Shown: one piece after another, positions 6,244-12,802 of the stretch
How the letters are laid out: each line of letters begins with the position of its first letter
How positions within the stretch are numbered: the first letter of the stretch is position 1
NCBI GenBank assembly: GCA_003219335.1
Contig: QHOF01000052.1
Span: 1 to 14,543 of the forward strand
Direction of reading: 5' to 3'
Length of the DNA stretch: 14,543 bases
DNA from: Verrucomicrobiota bacterium
GTDB taxonomy: Bacteria > Verrucomicrobiota > Verrucomicrobiia > Chthoniobacterales > UBA10450
Program-made: the position numbers and the translations under genes
The notes under the pieces: model-generated
What the model was told of the DNA's origin: nothing
Seen by the model: the letters and a program-made list of their open reading frames with translations, nothing else
Databases searched by the model: none

Positions 6244-8115
6244 TCACTCCACGGTCACGCTCTTTGCGAGATTGCGTGGTTTATCGACATCGCGGCCCAG
6301 TTCGACGGCGAGATGATACGCGAGAAGCTGAAGCGGAATCACGGTCAGGATAGGCATCACGTAATCGGGCGCTTCGGGCAGCAAGATGATTTCGTTGGCA
6401 AGTCCTTTGAGATGCTTCGCGCAGTTTCCGCTGGTCACTGCGATGATCGGCCCTTTGCGGGCTTTCACTTGCTCGATGTTGTTCAGGTTTTTTGAAAAAA
6501 CCGAATCATCCGGAGTGATAAAAATCGAGGGCAAACCGGAACGGATCAGCGCGATGATCCCATGCTTGAGCTCGGCGCTCGGATGTCCTTCAGCAAACAG
6601 ATAGGTGATCTCCTTCATTTTGAGAGCGCCTTCCAGCGCGATGGGGTAATTGAACTGCCGCCCAAAAAACAGAAAGCCGTTCGCGTTGGCATATTTTTTG
6701 GCAACTGCCTTAATCTGGTCGTTCAGGTCCAGAGCGGCCTCGGCCTGCCCGGGTAACGCTTCTAATGCGTCAATGACGAGGCTTCCTTGTTCGGCGGAAA
6801 GATTGCGCATCCGTCCGAAGAGCAGCCCGAGCAGCGTGAGAATGACAAGCTGCGATGTAAAAGACTTCGTGGCGGCGACGCCGATCTCCGGCCCAGCGTG
6901 CATGTAAACGCCGCCATCGCTTTCGCGCGCAATAGTGCTCGCGACATTGTTACAAATTCCCAAAGTGCGAAACCCTTTGCGCCGGCTTTCACGCAACGCG
7001 CCGAGCGTGTCCGCGGTTTCGCCGCTCTGGCTTATGGCGAAGACCAGCGTCTGAGGAGTCATCGGCGTATTGCGATGACGAAACTCGCTGGCGTAATCGA
7101 CTTCGGTGGGAATGTTCGCCAGTCGCTCGATCAAATATTCGCCGACTCTGCCGGCATGCAGCGCTGTGACGCACCCGGTGAGAACAATGCGCCCGACGTC
7201 GCGCAATTGAGGCGGCGTCATGTTTAACCCGCCCAGCTTCGCGGTGCATTCGTCAACGTTGAGGCGGCCGCGCATCGCGTCGCGCACCGTGTTTGGTTGC
7301 TCAAAGATTTCCTTGAGCATGTAGTGGGGATAATCACCCTTGCGAATGTCCTCGGCCGTGAATTCGAGTTTGCTGACCGGATGCTCGGCGCTATCTCCGG
7401 CGAGTGACGTGATCTCGAATTTGTCCGGCCCCGCCGCTACGACGTCGAAGTCGTTCAAGTAAACGGCATCCCGAGTGTAAGCGACAATCGCGCTTACATC
7501 GCTGGCCAGAAAATTTTCGCCGTTGCCTACCCCGAGCACGAGAGGGCTTCCACGGCGCGCGCCGATCATGAAATCCGGCACATCGGCATGCACCACCGCG
7601 ATTCCATATGTGCCGATCACCTGCCGAAGCGCCGCGCGAACAGCATCAAAAAGCCGGGCTTTTTTTCCGGGAGCGTCAACTGTGCTGGCGCACGAGTCAT
7701 CATAGAGTTTTCCAATGAGATGCGCGAGCACTTCGGTATCCGTTTCCGAGCGAAAGTTCGTGTCGCCGTTGCGAATGAGGTCATCTTTGAGCGCCTGGTA
7801 ATTTTCGATCACCCCATTATGGACCAACGCCAGTTTGCCGCTGGCGTCGAAGTGCGGATGCGCGTTTTGATCGTTCACCTTGCCGTGCGTGGCCCAGCGC
7901 GTGTGGCTGACCCCGAGAGAACCTGACACCGGTTCCTTCTTCACTAATTTTGCGAGTGCCGCGATGCGTCCCGCACATTTGCGCGTCTCCAGGCGCCCTT
8001 TCTGCACGACGGCGAGCCCGGCTGAATCGTAGCCTCGATATTCAAGGCGCCGCAGTCCGTCGAGTAAAATGGGCGTCGCCTGAGCGCGCCCTACGTAGCC
8101 CACAATTCCACACAT
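6244..8115 (-). CDS. glmS: Glutamine-fructose-6-phosphate aminotransferase (isomerizing)
   Basis: GlmS makes glucosamine-6-phosphate from fructose-6-phosphate and glutamine, the first committed step to UDP-GlcNAc for peptidoglycan and lipid A. At 623 residues it is slightly longer than E. coli GlmS (609). I start it at the ATG giving MCGIVGYVG, because Cys2 must become the N-terminal nucleophile after Met removal. The frame runs 11 codons further upstream into a repeat, but that would bury the cysteine. The glutaminase domain (about 2-240) has RGYDSAG (27-33), HTRWATHG (71-78) and HNGVIENY (99-106). Two SIS sugar-isomerase domains follow (about 300-435 and 470-605) with SQSGETADT (362-370), EIGVAATK (410-417), SAELKHG (513-519) and the ending DKPRNLAKSVTVE. 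Oddity: the sugar-phosphate loop reads TGCVTALHAG, where ACGTS is usual, so a Gly is Val316. No glmS ribozyme-like leader was recognised. Confidence 0.96.
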   Translation of the reverse strand: MCGIVGYVGRAQATPILLDGLRRLEYRGYDSAGLAVVQKGRLETRKCAGRIAALAKLVKKEPVSGSLGVSHTRWATHGKVNDQNAHPHFDASGKLALVHNGVIENYQALKDDLIRNGDTNFRSETDTEVLAHLIGKLYDDSCASTVDAPGKKARLFDAVRAALRQVIGTYGIAVVHADVPDFMIGARRGSPLVLGVGNGENFLASDVSAIVAYTRDAVYLNDFDVVAAGPDKFEITSLAGDSAEHPVSKLEFTAEDIRKGDYPHYMLKEIFEQPNTVRDAMRGRLNVDECTAKLGGLNMTPPQLRDVGRIVLTGCVTALHAGRVGEYLIERLANIPTEVDYASEFRHRNTPMTPQTLVFAISQSGETADTLGALRESRRKGFRTLGICNNVASTIARESDGGVYMHAGPEIGVAATKSFTSQLVILTLLGLLFGRMRNLSAEQGSLVIDALEALPGQAEAALDLNDQIKAVAKKYANANGFLFFGRQFNYPIALEGALKMKEITYLFAEGHPSAELKHGIIALIRSGLPSIFITPDDSVFSKNLNNIEQVKARKGPIIAVTSGNCAKHLKGLANEIILLPEAPDYVMPILTVIPLQLLAYHLAVELGRDVDKPRNLAKSVTVE

Positions 8116-8122
8116 GCTAGAC

Positions 8123-8146
8123 TGTAGCGGCGGGCCTGTCGCCCGC
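8123..8146. repeat. Hairpin repeat immediately upstream of glmS
   Basis: The element begins TGTAGCGGCGG, the same 11 bases as the left arm of the inverted repeat at 355. It contains a 6-bp stem (GCGGGC at 8130-8135, GCCCGC at 8141-8146) with a 5-nt loop. It ends 7 nt before the glmS ATG on the coding strand, so it takes the place of a Shine-Dalgarno and may affect glmS translation. Confidence 0.6.
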
Positions 8147-8378
8147 AACGATCACGTTGTCACCCCAACACGTCGAGCATTGGATGCTGGGCGTTGGCGG
8201 TGTTCTTTCGGTCGTGACTTTTCACCAACCTTCGTCTAGTTCTCGTTAGACTTCATGTCGCCGTCCGAAAGCTACGCGTGTTGGTCATCCGAGACTGTCT
8301 CTCCTCCGCCGCACTGACCGGGTATTTTTTCCTCCCGAAGGACTATGGATCATTGCGATCCTCGTATCGGTTGTCATA

Positions 8379-8633
8379 ATGCGAGTAGCAGGCAAAAAGC
8401 TGAAAGGTGTTACGACGAAGTTGCAACCGCCGCAGAACGGAATCTACTTCGCAGTCAGCATATCGGCTCTGTTTGTCTGGATGCTTTTGATCTTGCTTTG
8501 GATTCTTCTGCACATCAGTCCACCGGCAATTGCTATGGGCAGTTTGGGCATCATCGTACTGCTGGCGTTCTCTCTTTACGTTTATGAGAGTATTTATGGG
8601 AAGAGTATTTATGGGAAGAGCGCAACGGTCTAG
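8379..8633 (+). CDS. Small predicted membrane protein, unrecognised
   Basis: An 84-residue protein I do not recognise. Two hydrophobic stretches suggest membrane helices: about residues 23-45 (YFAVSISALFVWMLLILLWI) and 50-68 (AIAMGSLGIIVLLAFSLYVY). They are preceded by a basic, glycine-rich start (MRVAGKKLKG). The C-terminus contains a repeated ESIYGK/KSIYGK segment from a 15-bp tandem duplication. The frame is open upstream to 8250 and encodes another hydrophobic run (WIIAILVSVVIM) just before the ATG, but no ATG, GTG or TTG is available there. The true start may therefore be lost, or this may be the tail of a decayed longer gene. No Shine-Dalgarno precedes the ATG. The surrounding region is somewhat more AT-rich than its neighbours, and an attC-like half-site follows the stop codon directly. 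Confidence 0.4.
   Translation: MRVAGKKLKGVTTKLQPPQNGIYFAVSISALFVWMLLILLWILLHISPPAIAMGSLGIIVLLAFSLYVYESIYGKSIYGKSATV
8588..8617 (+). repeat. 15-bp tandem duplication
   Basis: The 15-bp unit GAGTATTTATGGGAA occurs twice head to tail (8588-8602 and 8603-8617) and then GAG follows. It is in frame within the small membrane protein gene, duplicating a SIYGK segment near its C-terminus. It is probably a slippage product. Confidence 0.85.
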
Positions 8634-8659
8634 CCAACCGCTGAAGCCGACCGCTGGCG
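8632..8659 (+). other. Possible integron attC-like half-site
   Basis: Directly after the stop codon of the small membrane protein comes AGCCAACCGCTGAAGCCGAC and then CGCTGGCG. This resembles the 5' half of an integron attC site (an RYYYAAC-type R'' box followed by the GCTGAAGCCGAC-like L'' arm). One mismatch to the R'' consensus is present, and I cannot find the matching L'/R' half downstream, where GTTRRRY would be expected. A lone GTTAGAC matching GTTRRRY lies at 8245-8251, upstream of the small gene. The call is weak and rests on resemblance only. Confidence 0.2.
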
Positions 8660-8701
8660 TGAGACCCATCGAAATTCATCGCTCGTAAGAAGCAGGACCA
8701 A

Positions 8702-9466
8702 ATGGAAACGTCACCGTCTCTTGGCGAGACAATACGCGTCAATGGAATCGAGATGTATTATGAAGTTCGCGGCGCAGACGAACCGCTTGTTTTGTTACAC
8801 GGCGGGACCGGCGCAGGCGTTAACTGGACTCTCATATTCAAAGACGCGCCTGCCGGATATCGGTTGATCGTCCCCGATCTTCGCGGGCATGGTAGATCGA
8901 CCAACCCGTCCGGGAAATTCACGTTCCGGCAATCAGCACTCGATGTCTTCGCAATGCTAGATCATTTGGGTATCGAACGATTCAAGGCGATCGGGGTTAG
9001 CCTCGGAGCAAAGACCCTCTTGCACGTGGCGACTCAACAACCGGCGCGCGTCGAGGCGATGGTGCTGGTAAGCGCAACGCCGTACTTCCCGGAGCAGGCG
9101 CGGGCGATTATGCGGCAGGTGAGTCCAGATAACCGAACGGAGGCGGAATGGGAGCAAATGCGCGGATGGCATAGGCACGGAGACGAGCAAATCCGCGCAC
9201 TCTGGAAGATGGCTAACGCTTTCAAGGACAGCTACGACGATATGAATTTTACGCCGCCTTTGTTGTCCACCATTACAGCGCGCACCCTGATCGTGCACGG
9301 CGATCGCGACCCACTTTATCCTGTCGATATGGCCGTACGGTTGTACAACTCCATCCCTCACTCATACCTCTGGATCATTCCCAACGGCGGGCATGGTCCC
9401 ATCTTCGGGGACATGGCCGATCGATTCGCTGAGACGTCATTGGCATTTTTAAACGGCGAATTCTAG
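8702..9466 (+). CDS. Alpha/beta-hydrolase fold protein
   Basis: A 254-residue enzyme of the alpha/beta-hydrolase superfamily, probably cytoplasmic (no signal peptide). The whole catalytic outline is visible: the HGG oxyanion-hole motif (33-35, in LLHGGTGAG), the DLRGHGRS loop (59-66), the nucleophile elbow GVSLG (98-102) with Ser100, the acid Asp203 in HGDRDPLYP (199-207), and the general base His231 in GGHGP (229-233). Such enzymes hydrolyse esters, lactones or related bonds; the substrate cannot be read from the sequence. The length is typical for a minimal fold with a small cap between about 125 and 185. The ATG at 8702 has a fair Shine-Dalgarno (AGGA at 8694-8697), unusual in this window. 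It stands between a small membrane protein and glgC, with no obvious functional link to either. Confidence 0.92.
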   Translation: METSPSLGETIRVNGIEMYYEVRGADEPLVLLHGGTGAGVNWTLIFKDAPAGYRLIVPDLRGHGRSTNPSGKFTFRQSALDVFAMLDHLGIERFKAIGVSLGAKTLLHVATQQPARVEAMVLVSATPYFPEQARAIMRQVSPDNRTEAEWEQMRGWHRHGDEQIRALWKMANAFKDSYDDMNFTPPLLSTITARTLIVHGDRDPLYPVDMAVRLYNSIPHSYLWIIPNGGHGPIFGDMADRFAETSLAFLNGEF

Positions 9467-9622
9467 GTCTGTGCGGATCATCGCGCGCTTCGTGGCGCAG
9501 AAAAAGTTTGCCGCAAATCGCAGCGGCCAGATTATTGATTCATAGCAATGCAAGTCGAGCCGCAGCGCGATTCGCTTCAAAAAAGTTCAGCAGCTGTGCC
9601 TGGAGCGTTGCCTCCGGGTACG

Positions 9623-10888
9623 ATGCAGCGAACGCTGGCGATCATCATGGGCGGCGGCGCCGGCACGCGCTTGTTTCCGCTCACGAAAGATCGCGCCAAA
9701 CCGGCCGTGCCGCTCGGGGGCAAATATCGCATCGTCGATATTCCGATCAGCAACTGTCTGAACTCCGGGCTGCGCTCGATCTATGTGCTGACGCAGTTCA
9801 ACAGCATGTCGTTACACCGGCACATCCAGGCCAGCTACAAGTTCGACAATTTTTCGCGCAGCTTTGTGGATATTCTCGCCGCTCAGCAAACGCCCGCCGG
9901 CTCGCAATGGTATCAAGGGACGGCGGACGCGGTGCGGCAAAATATGCGTTATTTTCTCGAGCGGCCGTACGATTTTTATCTGATCCTGAGCGGCGACCAG
10001 CTTTATCGTATGGATTTCCGCGAGCTGCTGCATCAGCACATTCGTTCCGGTGCAGACATCACCCTTGCCACCAAACCGGTGCATCGGGATGAAGTTTCCG
10101 AGTTAGGTATCATGCAGAGCGGGGTCGATCGGCGGATCACGCGGTTTGTCGAGAAACCGGCCGATGAAATGGTGCTAGGCGAAATGCGGATGAGCCGAGA
10201 ACTGCTGGATGCGATCGGCTCGATCGAGGAAGGGGACCTTTACCAAGCCTCAATGGGAATTTACGTGTTCAATCGCCAGGTGCTGATTGAATGTCTGGAA
10301 AATGATCTGGCTGATTTCGGAAAGGACGTAATCCCAAACGCGTTCAAAGATCGACATGTCAGCGCGTTTATCTACCAGGGATATTGGGAGGACATCGGAA
10401 CGATTCGCGCTTTTTACAAGGCGAACCTGGATCTGACCGATATCGTGCCGGAATACAGTTTCTTCGAGCCCGACGCGCCGATTTACACGCATCCGCGCTT
10501 TTTACCGGGGAGCAAAATCAACGGGGCGACATTGCGGCAGGCGATCATTGCCGATGGCTGTATCATTTCTGACGCGCATCTGGAGCGATGCGTAGTCGGG
10601 ATACGCAGCATCATTCAGAGCGGCGCCACCATCCGAGACACCATCGTGATGGGCGCGGATTATTTCCAGCTCGACTCAGCCGGTGAGCCGGGCGGACTGC
10701 CGATCGGGATCGGGCGCAATTGTGTGATCGAGCGCACCATCATCGACAAAAACGCGCGCATCGGCGATGGCGTTGTGATCAGTCCGGAAGGCAAACCGGC
10801 AAACGTGGATGCGGAAAAATATTTTGTGCGCGACGGCATCGTGGTGATACCGAAAAACGCGGTCATCCCAGCGGGCTTTTGGATTTAA
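9623..10888 (+). CDS. glgC: Glucose-1-phosphate adenylyltransferase (ADP-glucose pyrophosphorylase)
   Basis: GlgC makes ADP-glucose from glucose-1-phosphate and ATP, the regulated first step of bacterial glycogen synthesis. The nucleotidyltransferase domain shows GGGAGTRL (10-17), the AKPAVPLGGKYRIVDIPISN stretch, GTADAVRQ (99-106), the catalytic SGDQLYRMD (123-131) and the sugar-phosphate FVEKP (175-179), then YWEDIGT (254-260). A C-terminal left-handed beta-helix follows (about 290-421), ending in a region (IIDKNARIGDGVVI...) that resembles plant and cyanobacterial enzymes more than E. coli GlgC. I start at ATG 9623 (421 residues) because family homology begins there. The frame is open to another ATG at 9548, which would add 25 low-complexity residues; neither has a strong Shine-Dalgarno. 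No other glycogen genes are in the window. It converges with a small lipoprotein gene only 18 nt away. Confidence 0.94.
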   Translation: MQRTLAIIMGGGAGTRLFPLTKDRAKPAVPLGGKYRIVDIPISNCLNSGLRSIYVLTQFNSMSLHRHIQASYKFDNFSRSFVDILAAQQTPAGSQWYQGTADAVRQNMRYFLERPYDFYLILSGDQLYRMDFRELLHQHIRSGADITLATKPVHRDEVSELGIMQSGVDRRITRFVEKPADEMVLGEMRMSRELLDAIGSIEEGDLYQASMGIYVFNRQVLIECLENDLADFGKDVIPNAFKDRHVSAFIYQGYWEDIGTIRAFYKANLDLTDIVPEYSFFEPDAPIYTHPRFLPGSKINGATLRQAIIADGCIISDAHLERCVVGIRSIIQSGATIRDTIVMGADYFQLDSAGEPGGLPIGIGRNCVIERTIIDKNARIGDGVVISPEGKPANVDAEKYFVRDGIVVIPKNAVIPAGFWI

Positions 10889-10906
10889 TCCGCGCGGGTT
10901 GCCAGG

Positions 10907-11131
10907 CTACCGGCGAGCATCGCTTGACGCCGTAGGCCCCAGAGCATTGGCATCCGGCGCGATTTCCCATTTCTCCTGGTGGTTCCAGGGGAGGGATGAA
11001 TCGTGGTGATCGTCCGGGTCATCAACCAGGCGAACGTCGTGTTGACTCACGCACGAGGCGAGCGTCATCACCAATGCGTAGAAGAGCGGTGCGAGGATTT
11101 TTTTTCGTCGTTTAAGGACTTGTGCCAGCAT
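10907..11131 (-). CDS. Small predicted lipoprotein
   Basis: A 74-residue protein with a lipoprotein signal: basic start (KRRKK, 7-11), hydrophobic core (ILAPLFYALVMTL) and lipobox LASC with Cys27 as the lipidated residue. The mature part is short (48 residues), acidic and His-rich early on (DDPDDHHD), then WNHQEKWE, with a disordered tail and no domain I recognise. I chose ATG 11131 because it gives a well-formed signal peptide. The frame continues to 11239, but that would place 36 extra residues ahead of it and overlap the upstream gene heavily. At 11131 the overlap with the upstream coiled-coil gene is 20 bp, suggesting translational coupling; a GGAG lies 12 nt before the ATG. It likely acts in the envelope alongside the upstream membrane protein. 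Confidence 0.7.
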   Translation of the reverse strand: MLAQVLKRRKKILAPLFYALVMTLASCVSQHDVRLVDDPDDHHDSSLPWNHQEKWEIAPDANALGPTASSDARR

Positions 11132-11951
11132 AAATGACTGTATCTCCAGGTTGCGCTTGGACGCCGTGCGCCAAACTGCTGGTGATGATATCGCCGATGG
11201 CGGTCGCCGGTTCAACTGTGGAAATGCGAATTTTTCCAATCAGCGTGCCTTCGCGCAAAACCAGCATCTCCGAGTTCGGCTCGACTCCCTGACGAGCGCC
11301 GAGATTGAGCACCACAAAATTGTACGCCTGATTGACTGCAAGCACGGTGCCGCGCACGCCCGTTCTGCGCGGGGCCGGTTCCCGGCGTTTCTTTTCTTCC
11401 TGCTGAACCTGGGCCGGGCGTCCCTGCGCGCTCTGGAGTTTTTCGGAGAGAAATGCTTTTTCTTTTTCCGCGCCGTCGAGCTGACGCCGGAGATCATCGA
11501 CTTGCGATTGCAGATCAGCGACCTGCGCGCTGTCGCCGGGAGAACTGCCGACGACGGAAGCACTCGCGTTCTTCCCCGCTTCTTCCACGCGCTTTTGCAG
11601 CGAGGCGATCTCTTGCTGATTCGCGTTCAACTTCGCCTCCAGATCGGCCTTCTCTTTGTGGACCTGCGCTAGCTCTGCTTCCGCTTTGGCCGCTCGATTT
11701 TGTGCCTCGGCGACTTTGCTCTGTTGTTCCGATCCGGCCGTTCCGACAGTTGGACCATTCAGTTTCTCCTGCGCCGAACGGCGCGCAGCCACATCCCGCG
11801 CGGCCTGCGCGGTTGCCGCGTTCGCGCGGAGTGCTTTCACTTTTTGGCTGTTCAAAAATCCGAAAACAGCTGCCAGAACCAGGAACAGGATGGCAAGGCC
11901 GGTCACGCTTTTCGGCGTGACCACGGAAACCGCCGACTCCCTGGGGGTCAT
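11112..11951 (-). CDS. Membrane-anchored coiled-coil protein with C-terminal beta domain
   Basis: A 279-residue envelope protein of unknown function. One N-terminal membrane helix (about 16-34, SVTGLAILFLVLAAVFGFL) is followed by a long Ala/Glu/Lys/Gln-rich coiled coil (about 77-175, with heptad-like EAELAQVHKEKADLEAKLNA and VADLQSQVDDLRRQLDGAEK). A basic linker (EEKKRREPAPRR) leads to a compact beta-rich domain (about 198-275: GVRGTVLAVNQAYNFVVLNL, GARQGVEPNSEMLVLREGTLIGKIRI). That last domain resembles the small beta-barrel seen at the end of flagellar FlgT-like and many PVC proteins of unknown role; this is recognition by eye. The topology suggests the coiled coil and barrel reach into the periplasm. 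I use ATG 11951; the frame extends to a TTG at 11993 with no better signal. It overlaps the lipoprotein gene by 20 bp and diverges from the small basic protein gene. Confidence 0.8.
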   Translation of the reverse strand: MTPRESAVSVVTPKSVTGLAILFLVLAAVFGFLNSQKVKALRANAATAQAARDVAARRSAQEKLNGPTVGTAGSEQQSKVAEAQNRAAKAEAELAQVHKEKADLEAKLNANQQEIASLQKRVEEAGKNASASVVGSSPGDSAQVADLQSQVDDLRRQLDGAEKEKAFLSEKLQSAQGRPAQVQQEEKKRREPAPRRTGVRGTVLAVNQAYNFVVLNLGARQGVEPNSEMLVLREGTLIGKIRISTVEPATAIGDIITSSLAHGVQAQPGDTVIYAGTSP

Positions 11952-12053
11952 AAAGCGTGCTTTTAACAACGAATCATATAAATGCAATCGCAATTTCGGC
12001 TTGGCGCCTGAATCCGGATTGCGTTTCTCGATGTTTCAATCGATAGACAGTGC

Positions 12054-12200
12054 GTGGGCCAACAGCATCGTGTACGCGCCAAGCGCAAGCGACGGCGAGC
12101 TTATGTGGAGCGCAAGAAGGCAGCGCTGCGGGCCAGCGCGACGCGGCCGGGCGCAGCAGGTAAGCAGCGAGCCCAGAGGGAATCCAGCAGCGCAGTTTGA
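12054..12200 (+). CDS. Very small, highly basic protein coupled to the NYN nuclease
   Basis: A 48-residue reading frame, starting with GTG and ending TGA, that is easy to miss. The protein begins MGQQHRVRAKRKRRRAYVER and carries 16 Lys/Arg against 2 Glu, most of the charge in residues 6-26; the tail is Ala/Ser/Gln-rich. This charge pattern is typical of small ribosomal or RNA-binding proteins, but I do not recognise the family with certainty. Its TGA (12198-12200) shares its last base with the ATG of the NYN nuclease gene, a classic TGATG coupling, which is good evidence that it is translated. The start could in principle be elsewhere, but GTG 12054 is the only usual start codon close upstream. 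No strong Shine-Dalgarno is visible. It diverges from the coiled-coil gene; the 102-nt gap holds only an AT-rich patch (around 11973-11983) that might serve as a -10 element. Confidence 0.65.
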   Translation: MGQQHRVRAKRKRRRAYVERKKAALRASATRPGAAGKQRAQRESSSAV

Positions 12201-12610
12201 TGCAGGAGCGTGCTCGTTATCTGCTCGTTGATGGTCACAGCATTATTTTTGCCTGGCCGGAACTGCGCAAACTGCACGCGCGCCGTTCCTCGCTCGCGCG
12301 CGAGGCGTTGATCAAGCAGTTGCGCAATTACCAGGATTGGACCGGGATGCGTGTGGTCGTTGTTTTCGATGGCAAAGGGACAAAGATCGAGGCGACTTCT
12401 GAGCCGGGCGAGGTGCAAATCTTTTATTCGCGCAGCGGACAATCAGCCGATGCGATCATCGAGCGATTGGCCAGCAAATACGCACAATGCTTCGAGCTGA
12501 CGGTGGCTACTGGCGATTCCATGGAAGCTGAAACCGTGCAGGCGTGCGGCGCAGAATGGATTTCGCCAGAAGCATTGCGCGAACGCCTTGCGAGTGCGCG
12601 ACGAGCTTAA
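12200..12610 (+). CDS. NYN (PIN-like) domain nuclease, YacP/Rae1 family
   Basis: A 136-residue protein of the YacP (DUF901) group, whose Bacillus subtilis member Rae1 is a ribosome-associated endoribonuclease that cuts mRNA during translation. The match is seen in YLLVDGHSIIFAWPEL (7-22, YacP: VDGYNMIGAWPEL), LIKQLRNYQDWTGMRVVVVFDG (38-58), SGQSADAIIERLA (79-91) and VATGDSMEAETV (102-113). The acidic residues expected to hold metal are kept: Asp11, Asp57, Asp84 and Asp106. Two differences stand out: the GYN of the first motif is GHS, and the protein stops about 30-35 residues earlier than the 170-residue Rae1, lacking its basic C-terminal tail. Start ATG 12200 overlaps the stop of the small basic gene by one base. 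The gene converges with lpxD across a hairpin repeat. Confidence 0.85.
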   Translation: MQERARYLLVDGHSIIFAWPELRKLHARRSSLAREALIKQLRNYQDWTGMRVVVVFDGKGTKIEATSEPGEVQIFYSRSGQSADAIIERLASKYAQCFELTVATGDSMEAETVQACGAEWISPEALRERLASARRA

Positions 12611-12647
12611 GGGCATCACAAAAAAAACCGCACGTCGCCCATTTGTT

Positions 12648-12733
12648 TTGCCCCTTCAGGGCAAGTGTTCTTTGGGGTCATCGGAACCCAGCGCGTTGCC
12701 CTGGGCTACTAATTGTGATCGCGCTTTCGGCGC
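12648..12733. repeat. Three-hairpin repeat between convergent genes
   Basis: Three small stem-loops follow one another: TTGCCC-cttca-GGGCAA (12648-12664), CCCAG-(9 nt)-CTGGG (12687-12705) and GCGC-tttcg-GCGC (12721-12733). The surrounding text (GGAACCCAGCGCGTTGCCCT... on to the third stem) looks like one composite repeat unit of the kind scattered between genes in PVC genomes. It occupies the 192-nt gap between the NYN nuclease stop and the lpxD stop and could act as a bidirectional terminator. Confidence 0.6.
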
Positions 12734-12802
12734 GGCAAATCGCGCGTCTCGCCTATCTTCACCTTGCGCGGCTAGTCTCTCAGTTGTTCGTGCTAAAGCA
12801 CA

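Noticed and set aside
8116..8148. An 11-codon upstream extension of glmS
   Set aside because: It is encoded by the repeat at 8123-8146 and would prevent Cys2 from becoming the catalytic N-terminal residue.
8116..8340. A glmS ribozyme or riboswitch upstream of glmS
   Set aside because: I could not find the conserved core or pseudoknot arrangement, and the ribozyme is chiefly a Firmicutes feature. Only a simple hairpin repeat is present.
8345..8587. An 80-codon frame at 8345 preceded by AGG at good Shine-Dalgarno distance
   Set aside because: The translation (MDHCDPRIGCHNASS...) is Cys/His/Ser-rich and not protein-like. The overlapping frame from 8379 gives clear membrane helices instead.
11952..12053. 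Promoters in the divergent gap (TATAAA at 11977-11982 on +, TATGAT at 11973-11978 on -)
   Set aside because: The -10-like hexamers are fair, but no -35 element lies at proper spacing on either strand, so I do not list them as features.
11656..12231. A 191-codon plus-strand open frame
   Set aside because: It runs antisense through the coiled-coil gene and then in another frame over the small basic gene. Its composition is Ala/Arg/Cys-rich with no recognisable motif.
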